This document shows, one piece after another, positions 33,030 through 44,095 of a stretch of DNA of 64,000 bases (its first letter is position 1; every line of letters begins with the position of its first letter). Source of the DNA: Rhabdophis nuchalis (taxonomy: Eukaryota > Chordata > Lepidosauria > Squamata > Natricidae); contig CM077645.1 of the NCBI GenBank assembly GCA_039707465.1, positions 165,658,003 to 165,722,002 of the forward strand. The letters are read 5' to 3'. The notes beneath the pieces were generated by a model. It was not told where the DNA came from. It searched no databases and saw nothing but the letters and a program-made list of their open reading frames with translations. A program made the position numbers and the translations under genes.

Positions 33030-33879
33030 TGTGGCCTTCTGGATTTGTAAGAATGTTTACAGATTGACTGACTGATTATGCAACCATGTAGGTAGATAAC
33101 TCACAAAATACCCCATCAATATTTCCAGCAGCTATCCTGATTAGGAATTCTGAAATACATTTATCTTAAACTTTAATAGAAGAATCTCACAGCATATTCC
33201 AATCTTTTCAGGCAGATTTTTCCAACTTGGTGACCTTAAGTGCATTAAATTCAGTTTCCATAGTACCCACCTCCTGTGGCTTTTGGCTACAAGGTTTTAA
33301 CACATTTAAGGATACCAAATTAGGAAATATAAATAATATAAATAATAAATATTAAATATAAGAAATAAATATTAAAATATAAATAACATGCCTTGCAAAA
33401 ATCATGCTTAAAAGGTAATGAGAATCTTAACCACAAGTATCAAGAATGTAGACAACATGAACAAAAATTCCTTCAGCTAATTTATTGCAAGAATTTGTTT
33501 TAAACACAAAAATAGGGCATGAATTAGTTATTATGGTTTATCTATGCTCTAATTGGCAGACAGTTCAGTACCAATCTAATAATTTAATGTTACATATCTT
33601 GTGAGAAATTAAGAAGATAATATTTCTTTTTAATGTTGGTACAAGACAAATGAAATAGATTAACAAATGTAGATGGTCTCCAAAATACAAATATATTGAT
33701 CAGTCTTTAAAAAGAATTATCAGTTAAAGAGCAGACAAAATACCTACTTTTGGCATGTAATCATTTTTATTTGTTTATTTATTTTGTCCCTTTGAATCAG
33801 TTTCTACATGATTGGACAGAAAGAAAGAAAAGGATATATGGTAACAGCAAATTATCATACTCACAAAGATGTAAGAAAA
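33030..33879. other. No gene seen
   Basis: AT-rich non-coding sequence. TATAAATAATATAAATAA runs near 33330-33385. Confidence 0.4.
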
Positions 33880-34115
33880 TCAATAGCAATTGCACTTAAA
33901 CTTGTATACCACTTCACAGTGCTTTACACCCTTCTCTAAGCGTATTCGGCATATTGCCCCCAACAATCTGGGCCCCCATTTTACCCACCTCAGAAGGATG
34001 GAAGGCTGAGTCAACCTTGCACCAGTAAAAATTGAACTGCTGAACTACTGGCAGCTGGCAGTCAGCAGAAGTAGCCTGCAGTACTGCATTCTAACTACTG
34101 CACCACCACGACTGA
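33880..34115 (-). mobile_element. tRNA-derived SINE with CR1-like tail
   Basis: The minus strand starts GTGGTGGTGCAGTAGTTAGA (A-box-like), has a B-box-like CAGTTCAAT region, then GGTTGACTCAGCCTTCCATC, TGGGTAAAATGGGGGCCCAG, ATTGTTGGGGGCAATATGCC and a 3' end CTTAGAGAAGG through GTATACAAGTTTAAGTGCAA to TTGCTATTGAT. The same 3' end is at 14845 and 37558. This is a common squamate SINE architecture. I cannot give the exact family name. Confidence 0.78.
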
Positions 34116-34227
34116 CATGAAATACCTACAATAGATTGAATTATAAAATTGACAGAGCTTGAGGAAATGACAAAGCTGACCTCTTTGATCAGGGAAAAAC
34201 CTAATAACACTTAAAAAAAGATTGGAA

Positions 34228-34315
34228 ACGCCGCCCTGGGCCCTCTGTGGAGAAGGGCGGGATATAAATGTAATAAAATAAAAAATATATAAATGTAATA
34301 AAATAAATATGCACT
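34228..34315 (+). mobile_element. L2 LINE 3' terminus
   Basis: ACGCCGCCCTGGGCCCTCTG, GAGAAGGGCGGGATATAAAT and GTAATAAAATAAA, with a partly duplicated tail. About 90 bp. Confidence 0.8.
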
Positions 34316-34500
34316 AAATATAAAAAAAAAGATGATGGGGAAAGAGAAAGAGGGCAATTATTCAATAGAAAGAAGAGCAGAAGTTAAAATTTGATATATT
34401 CTTTTTTTTTCCATTTTATTTTCTAATATCCTTTTTTTCTTTTTTGTATTTCTATTTACTGTAAAATTCTAATAAAAACATTTATAAAGAAGAAATCTCA
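34316..34500 (+). other. T-rich stretch, possibly an L1 3' UTR
   Basis: TTCTTTTTTTTTCCATTTTA, then TCTAATAAAAACATTTATAA. This resembles the L1 3' UTR and tail seen after 42,700, but there is no coding support. Confidence 0.3.
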
Positions 34501-34555
34501 GGCCTGCATTCTTTAAAACAAACTACAATTCATTTTTAAATTGTATTACAATTGT

Positions 34556-34910
34556 TCCACAGGTGGCTTAGTGGCTAAGACATTGAGCTTGTTGATCAGA
34601 AAGGTTGGCAGTTTAGCGGTTTGAATCCCAAGTGCCACATATCGGAATGAGCTCCTATTACTTGTCCCAGATTTTGCCAACCTACCAGTTTGAAAGCATG
34701 TAAAAATGCAAGAAGAAAAATAGGGAGTACTTTGGTGAGAAGGTAACAACGTTCCACACACCTTCGGCGTTTAGTCATGCCAGCCACATGACCATGGAGA
34801 CGTCTTTGGACAGCGCTGGCTCTTCGGCTTTGAAACAGAGATGAGCACCATCCCCAAGAATTGGGAACAACTAGCACATATGTGCGAGGGGAACCTTTAC
34901 CTTTACAATT
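34556..34910 (+). mobile_element. Sauria-type SINE
   Basis: tRNA-derived head with A box TGGCTTAGTGG (34564-34574) and B box GGTTTGAATCC (34618-34628). Then comes the body and a 3' half GTAACAACGTTCCACACACC, GGCGTTTAGTCATGCCAGCC, ACATGACCATGGAGACGTCT, GACAGCGCTGGCTCTTCGGC and CTAGCACATATGTGCGAGGG, ending ACCTTTACCTTTAC. The 3' half is the BovB-related tail that lets BovB LINE enzymes mobilise Sauria SINEs. Nearly full-length. It is a strong squamate marker. Confidence 0.92.
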
Positions 34911-37557
34911 GTTCCAATTTCTTTGAGCCTCTTTCTTTGAAATAATATTTCTAAATTGCCATGACATTCTATGGCTTTTACATGGTAGAAATTCCTATTA
35001 AGTGCAATCAAGCTTGCTCTCAATTACACTTAATGGACTTTCACTTTCAAGTGCAGTAAGCACATAAAGAATTACATTCTGGCATTGTATTTGTTGACCC
35101 AGAAATTGAATTCACTGGGCTTCCTCTCTAAGATAAGTGAACTTAGGGTAACAAATTTAGACGATTTGTCAAAATTTGGAAGCAAAGGATCAGTTATTTT
35201 TCCACTCCTAAACACTGGGCAGGAAACTGCTAAATGGCTGTTAAACATTTCTGTTAATAATGAATTGAAATTGGGAACTAATTCTTTCTTTTTAAAAAAA
35301 CAGGATTACATAAATTAGATGTTGGATTGCTTTCTCGTCTCTTCTATTTCTAAGAATATCAGCTTTAGGGAAAAGCCAAATGTATTTCACACAATTTAAA
35401 AGGTGATTATCATGAAAGAAACACTAATGCTTTTAAAAAAAATAAAATAAATAAAATAAAACATCCTATGTGCAGTATACAGATACTTCATGTGCAGCTT
35501 GGGAAATTACCTTTGATTTACGTGGGGATGGGTTGGATAATTCACAATAAGTGCCTCTACGCCAGTAAACAATCATTCCCATGGTAATTATACATCCCGC
35601 TTTCTCCAATACTACTTAAATTGCAAGTTTTCCTTTGCTGGGATTTACAGCAAACTGTGGGAAATAAGAGATTATTCCCGGCAGTTAAAAAGATAAGATG
35701 CCTCCATAAGCAATATCAAAAAGTCAACATCATATCAATGCCCACTCTCTTTTCATGCCACAACTCCTCTCTGTGTTACATTTTGCTTTAGGGTGTGCAT
35801 GCAGGATTGTGTGATTTCATATGTTTGAATTTCCAAGTGCAATCAACTTTGAATCATATTGCAGAAAGAACACTTTTCAGCAATTTAAATATAAAAGCTG
35901 CATGACTGATATATGTTATCTTTACAATGACCATACATTACTCGATAGTACAATACAAATGTACTATTAAGATATTCAGTACATTTCTAAGATTGTGAGG
36001 TTGATTTGATCTTATTTCTTAACTAATCTTTCATAGTATTAACTTATCTAAAAATACGATTAGAATTGGTCTATTATATTTCCAATGCTTAGTGTAATTA
36101 TAATAATGCCAAAATTATGAAAAGATATACTCTCCTGTAAGTTACACATTGTTGAAAATGTATTGCGAAATCAAGCAAATCAAGATAATACGAAAGTCAC
36201 AGGTTCTAGTCCAGCTCAAATATGATTTGCATGTTGCATTAAATATAATTTCCAACAGTTTAATAGGACTCAAGTCCTATTTACAGAAGGAATATGTACA
36301 TAAGTAATAAACATTTTTCTCTCACAACTCCGACTGGACCTGGTTTTTCAATAATTTGTGTTGTAGGCTTCATTGTTCTTCTTTCTCACTCAAAATTTAT
36401 TTATAAGGCAGGGCCATGCCACTCATATATTTTAGTACTATACACTGAACAACATCTTTGCAAAGAACATTATTGCATATAGCTGCATCTACATATCTGC
36501 CAATAATTAGTGCAAATGGGGAACTTTGCCTTTTCTTGTTCATCAGTTAAAAAAAAAGACATGTTAAATATATCCAAGTTTGGATATATATAATTAATCT
36601 GCCCAGTGCAACATATTCAGCAGCAAGTGTTTTGAAGTCTGCAATATTGCTCCTTGTCGAGTTTTGTTGTAGCAGATATTCGGTTAAGTTCTTTCTTTCA
36701 TTTTTGTGTGGCAGGCAAAAAGAGTGTCAATGGACCTCAAATTACAGGCTATGCAACAAAAATAATATTTAGAATGTATTGAATATCGTTATATTTATAT
36801 AGAAAAAGGAGAGGGTTTTGTTGGATAGGTAATAAGGATAATGCTTCTTTAAAACACAGGTTTTTCCAATGTTATGTATATTTACTAAGTTTGGGGAGAA
36901 AATGTGATTATGCTAAAAACTAAAGTTTTCAGTAGATAATGTTCTCTTAAATTATATACCTAATAGATAGAATTTGACTGGAGAACATAAATGGATTTGT
37001 GTGTCCTTATTACAGGGAAAAAAAACCACCTTGATAATGAAATATTGGAAGGACAAATATAATAGCTCATTTTACTCAGTAGATGCAAAACCTGATTGCA
37101 CTTGCTATCTACAAGCAGATTACCTAAAGATATAGACTTTGCATGGCTAAGTATAATGAAATATGGGACTCATTTATACAAAATACAGCAGATTAAAAAG
37201 CATGATAATTAAATCAGTTATAAATAAAATTATATATATGCATAATATTTGTATTAGATAATTGTATGTAGAATTGTAGCTGCTGTATTTGTATTGTAAT
37301 ACAAATATGGTCTATATTTTAATTTTTTAAATCATTTTCTATTTCTGTTGGGGTTTTTTTTCACTTATTTTTAAGCACATACTATGTACTCTTTTTTAAC
37401 AATTTTTGTGCTTTGTTCCTTTTGTTTTTTTCCTGCTATTATTCTGTTATTATTTTAGCCATTATATTATCAAAGTGCTATTATTTAATGCAGTATTGCA
37501 GTCTGACTGTGCCCATTGTCAGGAGTATGATCATAACCGACTCCTCCTTCCCTCTTT
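34911..37557. other. No gene seen; candidate conserved stretch at 35,500-35,720
   Basis: AT-rich, no coding motif. 35,500-35,720 is less monotonous, with words such as CAGTAAACAATCATTCCCAT, GGTAATTATACATCCCGC and AAAAGATAAGATGCC. It is a candidate conserved non-coding element, to be judged only by alignment. Confidence 0.35.
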
Positions 37558-37683
37558 CTGAGGGAAGTAAAATGAAGACTCAGATTGTTGGGGGCAATAT
37601 GTTGACTCTGTAAACCGCTTAGAGAGGGCTGTAAAGCTCTGTCAAGCTGCATATAAGTCTAAATACTATTTTATTGCTATTAT
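37558..37683 (+). mobile_element. SINE 3' half, CR1-like tail
   Basis: CTGAGGGAAGTAAAATGAAG, ACTCAGATTGTTGGGGGCAA, CTCTGTAAACCGCTTAGAGA and CATATAAGTCTAAATACTAT. Same family as 33880 (inverse). The tRNA head is missing. Confidence 0.75.
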
Positions 37684-37740
37684 TTTAAAGTACTACCGTA
37701 TTTTTCAGCGTATAAGATGCACCAGAGTATAAGACACACC

Positions 37741-38140
37741 AAGGTAGATAGAGGGATATAGAGGTAAAGAAAGAAAGAGAAATACAGTAGGTAGGTAGGT
37801 AGGTAGAGTAGATATGTAGATAAAGGGATATATATAGAGAGAGAAATATAGAGAAATACAGTAGGGAGGGAGAGAGAGAGAGTAGATAGGTAGGTAGATA
37901 AAGGGATAGAGAGAGAGAGAAATAGAGAGAGAGAGAGAAATGCAGTAGGTAGGTAGGGAAAGAGAGAGTGTGTGTGGGTAGGTAGGTAGGTAGAAGGATA
38001 GAGAGAGAAATAGAAAGAGAGAGAGAGAAATACAGTAGGTAGGTAGGGAGAGAGTGGGGGTAGGTAGGTAGGTAGGTAGGTAGGTAGGTAGGTAGAAGGA
38101 TAGAGAGAGAAAAATAAAGAGAAAGAGAGAGAAATACAGA
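37741..38140. repeat. Compound GGTA/GAGA minisatellite
   Basis: Units of GTAGGTAGGTAG, AGGGATAGAGAGAGAAATA and GAGAGAGAAATACAGTAGG. This is the reverse complement of the linker-plus-CTAC unit in the large array at 5640-8106. The 165-codon minus frame (37680-38177) is a repeat artefact. Confidence 0.9.
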
Positions 38141-38145
38141 TGGTA

Positions 38146-38842
38146 CTAACTACCATCTTTAAAGCGCTCCATGGCACGGGACCTAGCTATCTGCGAGATC
38201 GCATCCTACCCCATACATCCCTCTGACCAATCTGCTCCCACAGAGAGGACTTCTCCGGGTGCCGTCCACTAGGCAATGCCAGCGGGCAACGCCCAGGGGA
38301 AGGGCCTTCTCTGTGGCGGGCCCAGCTCTATGGAACGTCCTACCCCCCCCCCCAACCTCAGAACAACCACGGACCTCCGCGCCTTCCGACAAAAGCTCAA
38401 GACTTATCTTTTCCAACAGGCTGGCCTGGCCTAACCTACCTTCCAGCCTTTTTAGTCTGATCATCTAAATTGTTTTAATTGGGTTTTTAAGGGGTTAGTT
38501 TTTAGGATTTTAGCTTTTTAGCGCAGGGATAAATTGTTTGATTTTTTTTTTTCCGAATTTATACCTCGCCCTTCTCCTTGTTAGGACTCAGGGCGGCGCA
38601 CAGGCATTATTAAAAACCATAACAAAACAATATATACTATTAAAAACATATTAAATTAAATTAAAACCCTTTAAAACCCTAAAAAATTAAAATTTCTAAA
38701 TATAGTCAGAATTTGATTTTATATAGTTATGATGTATCTATGTTTGTAAGTTTTTAACTCCCCTGTGCACCGCCCCGAGACCCTTCGGGGAGGGGGAGCG
38801 GTCTACAAATTAAATGTATTATTATTATTTATTATTATTATA
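38146..38842 (+). mobile_element. L2 LINE 3' part, split by another L2
   Basis: Plus strand: ATCTTTAAAGCGCTCCATGG, then the C-terminal region (GGGAAGGGCCTTCTCTGTGG), a 3' UTR and the terminus TGTGCACCGCCCCGAGACCC, GGGGGAGCGGTCTACAAATT, followed by (ATT)n. The coding end carries indels (AGAGAGGACTT lacks bases found in sisters, and there is a C run at 38343). Interrupted by 38546-38711. Confidence 0.88.
38546..38711 (-). mobile_element. L2 3' end nested in an L2, with TSD
   Basis: On the minus strand an L2 3' terminus (plus strand: ATACCTCGCCCTTCTCCTTG, ACTCAGGGCGGCGCACAGGC). It is flanked by TTTGATTTT at 38537-38545 and 38712-38720, a 9-bp target duplication. It therefore inserted after the host L2 was in place. 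Confidence 0.82.
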
Positions 38843-39079
38843 GAGTGCTGCTGGGGGCTGGGGGCGGGGTAAAAATGGCGCATTCTAGGCTCATTTCTGC
38901 CCTCCCCAGCCCCCAGGAGCTCTCTGGAAGCCTCTATAAGGCTGTGCACAGCCATTTTGGTGAAGGGAAAGGTGTTTGAGGTGGCAAAAATTACTGTATT
39001 TGATGTATAAGACGCACCCAGATTTTTAGCCTCTTTTTAGAGGAAAAAAGGTGCGTCTTATACTCAGAAAAATACGGTA

Positions 39080-40111
39080 TATAAAAAAGGACAGGGACTC
39101 CCTCAAATGATATTCATAAATTGCCAATGAGGAGTTAAACAACCAGACAAGGCACTCAAGTGATCAGTCTGACTAGCAAACACATGATGATAAAAATACA
39201 CCACTTTACTAAGTTAAGCAGAACTATATCTTAAGATATGATTGGACGGTCAGTTTTAACTTTGCAGATTGACTGGTTGAATTGAAGCTGCAAAAGTTCA
39301 TTGGTTAATATTTACTTTCCCAAAGCTTCACAGAAGAACATATAGCCCAAGTCTTTCATTTAGTTTCTGGCCTTATAAAAACATATATAACTTTTTAAAA
39401 AATGTGTGTATTGAATCATCTATGTTTATGTATTGAAAAATTATATTAGGGTGAGATCAAAATTGTATTCATCATTACCAGTCATAGTTTCAAATGTTGT
39501 CCCCAGTGTCAGGACAGAGAAAAAGTGATAATATTTCTGAAGGGAAGCTCCCAATGATATCATCATTTGTGATAGATAATGATACAATTTCTTTTGCACC
39601 ATCAATCACTCTATCATTTTGTTTTGCTATAAAACCCAGGAGAATGCCATTGCATAGCCTCATTGCTCATCTCTTCACTTCTGTTAGCCTCTAAAGTTTG
39701 CCATTTATGCCCTTTTATAAATCAGACACAATTGACCATACTCATTCATAAGTAAAATAATACACTTTTAAAGTGTACTGCATTTGTGAGATTACTCTGT
39801 ATAAATGAAAGCTGATTTCCAATGTGAAAATTCACAGCAACATAAATTATTTAACGTGTGTTAGCCTTACCAGGCTGACCAGACAAGAAACATGACTGGA
39901 TGAGCTAATTCTACTTTATTCTAAGGCTACATTAACACAATCTTGCAAGCGTGAAAATACAAATTTCCTGTAATCTCCTTTATGGTTTTACAAACTATAA
40001 AGTGTCTCTTCTGAGTTCAGCTGCAGGCTGAAAGATGCTTTTCCAAAGGGCAACTGGGCTTTCTTGGTTCTGAAAAGACTGACTGGAGGAGTTTTGTTTG
40101 ACAGGATGATT
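39080..40111. other. No gene seen
   Basis: Non-coding. 39860-39950 (CCAGGCTGACCAGACAAGAA, TCTACTTTATTCTAAGGCTA) may be an old LTR-like scrap, without proof. Confidence 0.35.
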
Positions 40112-40119
40112 GTTTAGAT

Positions 40120-40505
40120 CAAGGGTATCAAACTGGATTTCTTTGAAGATCAGATCAGCATTATAGTCCTCCTCCATGGGCTGGAGGGGGAGACGGGATG
40201 GATGCCTTCTGCAGCATCCCCCAAATGGGGGGCCCTGCATGCCCTGTTTTTGGACTGGATGGCATCCTGCAGCATTTTGCCAGCCAAAACCTTGTTTTAG
40301 CTGGCAGCGTGCTGCAGGAGGCCATCTGGGTCAAAGTGGGGTGCAGGGAGCGCATTCAGCCCCATGCATCCTGTTTTGGCTGCCCAAGGCACTGCAGGCT
40401 GGTTATTTGCTATTTCCGTGGCCAGATTTAAGCCAGCTCTGTGGGCCAGATTTAAGTATCCCATGGACCAAATCCAGCCTGTGGGCCTTGAGTTTGACAC
40501 CCCTG
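40120..40505. mobile_element. hAT element, family C, with perfect 8-bp TSD
   Basis: 386 bp, CAAGGGTATCAAACTGGATT to GAGTTTGACACCCCTG, flanked by GTTTAGAT at 40112-40119 and 40506-40513. The interior is GC-richer than its surroundings (for example TTTTGGCTGCCCAAGGCACT). Several overlapping frames of 64-111 codons exist in both directions, none with a transposase motif. Confidence 0.9.
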
Positions 40506-40513
40506 GTTTAGAT

Positions 40514-40724
40514 GGTGAAACACACTTTTTCAAATTGTGATTGACTACTCCAAGTTTTTCTGAATATCATTTTTGAACTAAATTGGGAACAATCAGGCAA
40601 AATTGTATAAATAATGTGTTTATGGCTGCACAGGATATGTTGAATAGGAAGTCCATGAAATGTTGAAGGTCTGTTTCTAACAACCTTTTTAAAAAAAATG
40701 ACAGTGCCTGGTCAAATGTCAGTT
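40514..40724. other. No feature seen
   Basis: Non-coding. Confidence 0.35.
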
Positions 40725-40969
40725 GCCTTGAAAGCAGAATAAAGAGGTTCTGTCCAATAGAAAGCAGCCCCCAGCTTCTCCAGCTCCATGGACCATCAGA
40801 AGTGGTGATGGAAGCAGCAGTGGCAGAAGGAGGAGGGGATGGTTTTCATGTGCCTGTGCCTGCTGCTTGCACAAATGGAGCTTTGTGCACTCACTTGCCA
40901 CTTGCACAACTCAGTTACCAACAGGCCACGGTCCAGTATCAGGCCATGTACCAGGGTTGGGGACCCCTG
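40725..40969. mobile_element. hAT (Charlie-type) element, one end only
   Basis: The right end GGTTGGGGACCCCTG and the adjacent ACAGGCCACGGTCCAGTATC are the inverse of the well-known CAGGGGTCCCCAACC terminus followed by the GGACCG / GGCCTGT region. The left terminus is not found, so the copy is truncated and the left limit given is approximate. Confidence 0.65.
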
Positions 40970-42356
40970 TGATAGAAGATAGGAGACCATTTCTAAGATG
41001 CATCCTCTTCATGTTACACTAGCAAAAGTGAAGAATTTTCTCATCAGAAAGTTCTAGCAATGAATGTTAAAGCAACAGCAAACTTTAGAAGAGACTTTCC
41101 AGATTTTCTTCCAAACCAATACATGATTTTGCTAAATCAAAAGCCTTTTTGCACTCTATAAAAGCAGGCACTTACAAGAGTCCTTTCAATATGCTTTCTG
41201 TAGATGACCCAGGATTAATAAATTACTCATGAACCTTGCCATCATCACTTATTGATATCCATCAGCCTCAGAGTCAGTTCCCCGGTACTATTTCTGTGAA
41301 AATCTCAGGGTAGAAGACACACACATTTCACGAGTTCTTTTAAATATTTTTTTCTTTACAGAGCAGTATACTGATTGGCAATTGGTCAGAACTGTGGATT
41401 AGGAAAGTGAAGCTTCTGTTTCAAGCTGCTGTTTTTCTGCTTAGCTATAGGAAAGATTGGCCTAAATCCAAGAATCCATCTTAGTAAGGTTGCAGATTTG
41501 GACAAATATGTCAGCCATTTATTAAATTTTTATCTTTCCTTTAACCCCTGAAAGCACCTACATGCTCCTTTCGTTTATCCTCCAACAAACAAACAGTCTA
41601 AAGTCACCTAGTGAATTTCATGGTTGAATAGGAGTGTGAATACCATCCTTTAAAAAAAAGCACCTTCAGATAAATGGGACTTCTAATATGATGCTTGACT
41701 TTAGTGACCATTTTACTAATTTGTATATAATTTGACAGAAGGCATTTCAGGACTGGATAGGAACCATTCTAATAAGAATCAACAATATGGATGTACACGT
41801 ATGGGCTCTTTGCTATTCCCAACATATGAAAAATACCAACTAATACATTTAATTCATCTGTAACTCAGTTAAGCTGAAGTGCTTTTCTTTCAGAGATAAA
41901 TGTTGAGCATTTGCCTTGCACATTCTACCCTGCCTGACCTTCTTAGTTGCTTGGTTATTTTAGAAAGTTAAATATTTCCTCCATTTTGAAGCATCTTCTA
42001 TAGTGTTATTTAGTGTGCTGATTTATGAAACTGAAGTGAGAATCATTTGGGAAGGCTACCAACATTTTAGTAGAAATAAGATGGAACTAACTTTTTTTTC
42101 TAATTGGAATTAGCATTAGTCCTCCAATGACATCAGCAGTTATATTTCCTGCTCATTGCTCTGATTTGACACAATCAGAGCAAATCGCAAACCTTGGAGA
42201 TGTTTCATCTAGCTGTTGGGCAGAATGGCATTTTTTAAAAAACATGCATTGATACAGAGACATTTACAGAGGAATAAAAACAGGCACTTCTTTCTGCAAA
42301 ACATAATTAAACTAAAGAATCTGCTGCCACAAAATGCAATCATCTTCTTCTTCTTT
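40970..42356. other. No gene seen
   Basis: AT-rich non-coding sequence. Confidence 0.4.
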
Positions 42357-42699
42357 CTAGCATATTCCCTTAAGTGCAGAGTCCACTTTTTGGATCATTG
42401 AATGCCACTTTTCACAGTCATCTGCATCTCCAGGGCATAGGTCCACAGCTAGTATATCTTTGTTGATGGTGTCTTGCCATCTCTGTTTTGGATGCCCATG
42501 AGGTTGCCAGCCATTGACTTCTAGTTGGTAGGCAGTCTTGGCAATGGTGTTAGGTGCTGCTCTCAGGACATGCCCATACCAGAGGAGCCAGCATTCTCTC
42601 ATCTTCTCTATAATTGGTGCCACACCAAAATGTTGTCGAACAGTGCCATTTGTGATGTGGTCAAGAAGGTGCGATAGCAAAAAGGCTCAGATCTCAAAA

Positions 42700-42970
42700 A
42701 TAATTAATTTTGAACTATTGTAATTCTTGAAACGGATGAAAATGTAAAACTAAAGATTGAATGTATGAATCTTAAAAATGTGCCAAATGTATATATCTCC
42801 TAACACTACTTGTTTAACATGATATTGTATGAGGATCCGATTGCAGTCACCATCTCTGGTATGGAAGCTCTAAAATGTATAATATAAACCCTATTTACCC
42901 TTCCCTAATATTATAAAATTGTAAAATCAATAAAAACCTTTATTCAAAAAAAAAAAGAAGAAGAAGGGAG
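42700..42970 (+). mobile_element. Probable L1 3' UTR with poly-A tail
   Basis: AT-rich text ending ATTGTAAAATCAATAAAAAC, CTTTATTC, then an A run at 42947-42957 and AAG units. It sits between two parts of the RTE remnant, consistent with a later insertion. No L1 coding sequence is included, so the call is tentative. Confidence 0.4.
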
Positions 42971-43015
42971 ATGCCAGATATCCAATGAAGTATTCGCATT
43001 TCCATGGCATGGAGA

Positions 43016-43115
43016 CAGGCGTGGGATCTTAACAATTTAACAACCATTTCACTGAGTGCACATGTGCTTGACGTGTCTGATGCATGCTGTGCACATATGC
43101 ACAGTTTATTGAAAC
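43016..43115. other. Possible hAT family A end
   Basis: CAGGCGTGGGATCTTAACAA and TTTAACAACC resemble the left end of family A elements. No right end or target duplication was found. Confidence 0.3.
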
Positions 43116-43500
43116 CTAACCTTCAGCATTACTGCTGGTGAGGAAAACAACTGAGGCACAGCAATCCACTCTGCGGGACCAATTAGCTAGAAATGACCAA
43201 TTCAGAAAAGGAAATATAGGTGAGTATAGAGCAGGGGCAGATGGGCCCACTTCAAAGTTAGAGCAAACTGGTTTGCTATATTCACTATCACTCGCACCTT
43301 GCCATTGATTTCGCAATTGCCTTGGCGATGGGATCCCAGATACCGAAAAATATCTACCTTCTTTAAGTTTTCTCCATTGATTTGAAGCATTTCAGGGGTG
43401 GTGACAGTCTCTAAGTAGTCAGTTTTCTTGATGTTGAGGTGAAGTCTGAAATGGTTGAGGTGATCATTCCATGTCTGAACTTTTGCAAACTACACTACAC

Positions 43501-43744
43501 CTCTAGTTGCAAAGATAACCACTATATTGAACAATAAGATAGTGCTGTCAACATTATCTACTAGTTAAGATGGCAGTATATGGCTTTCATATAGTGGTCT
43601 TGATGCTAGATCCTAGAGAATATGAATGAGACTGTGCACTTGTAGTAATGTCCTACTTGTAAGCTTACTATAGATGTCTTGTGGGAGCCTGTAGAAATAG
43701 AAGACAAGAAGCACATTATAACAATATAGAAGAAGTTTTAAAAT
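43501..43744. other. No feature seen
   Basis: Non-coding. Confidence 0.35.
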
Positions 43745-44095
43745 GAAAACAAGGACTAGGTGTGACATGATAGCAGTGTTCCAATATCTAAGGGGCTGCC
43801 ATAAGGAAGGAGGAGTGTCAACCTAGTCTCCAAAGCACCTGAAGGCAGGACAAGAAGCAATGGATGGAAACTAATGAAAGAGAGAATCAACTTAGAAATA
43901 AGGAGAAATTTCCTGACAGAACAATTAATCAGTGGAACAACTTTCTTCAAGAAGTTATGCATGTTCCAACACTGAAGGTTTTTAAGAAGAGATTGGACAA
44001 TGATTTGTCTGAAATGGTATAGGGTTTCCTGCTTGAGCTGGGGGTTGGACTAGAAGACTTCCAAGGTCCCTTCCAACTTTGTTATTATTCTGTTA
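43745..44095 (+). mobile_element. CR1 LINE 3' end
   Basis: Plus strand: TAGCAGTGTTCCAATATCTA, GGAGAAATTTCCTGACAGAA, the stop region TCTGAAATGGTATAGGG, then a 3' UTR TTGGACTAGAAGACTTCCAA and tail TTATTATTCTGTTATT. 5'-truncated. The C-terminal frame carries small deletions. Confidence 0.88.

Larger units (their letters stand above)
37696..39077. mobile_element. MITE-bounded composite with nested L2 copies
   Basis: The left end CCGTATTTTTCAGCGTATAA pairs with the right end TTATACTCAGAAAAATACGG. Both are flanked by TA (37694-37695 and 39078-39079), which could be a TA target duplication. Inside are a (GGTA)/(GAGA) minisatellite, an L2 element with a second L2 inserted in it, and a right arm. A second inward-facing terminal motif (CTGTATTTGATGTATAAGAC, 38998) means 38996-39077 may instead be an 82-bp MITE by itself. 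Superfamily not resolved. Confidence 0.6.
42357..43500 (-). pseudogene. RTE-type LINE remnant (not BovB-like), interrupted
   Basis: Minus-strand frames carry RT C-terminal motifs. 42680-42357 has VRQHFGVAPIIEKMRECWLL, then WYGHVLRAAPNTIAKTAYQL, GHPKQRWQDTINKDI and a Trp-containing end. 43390-43202 has MLQINGENLKKVDIFRYLGS. 43500-43390 appears to encode the preceding TWNDHLNHFRLHLNIKKT region. In sense order the pieces are thus upstream to downstream from 43500 to 42357. The stretch 42,690-43,110 between them is non-RTE. The WYGHVLR block resembles RTE-type elements of invertebrates more than the BovB C-terminus I know. Damaged by indels. Confidence 0.65.

Noticed and set aside
37680..38177. 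165-codon minus-strand frame with YLPT repeats
   Set aside because: Repeat-derived, same composition as the array at 5640.
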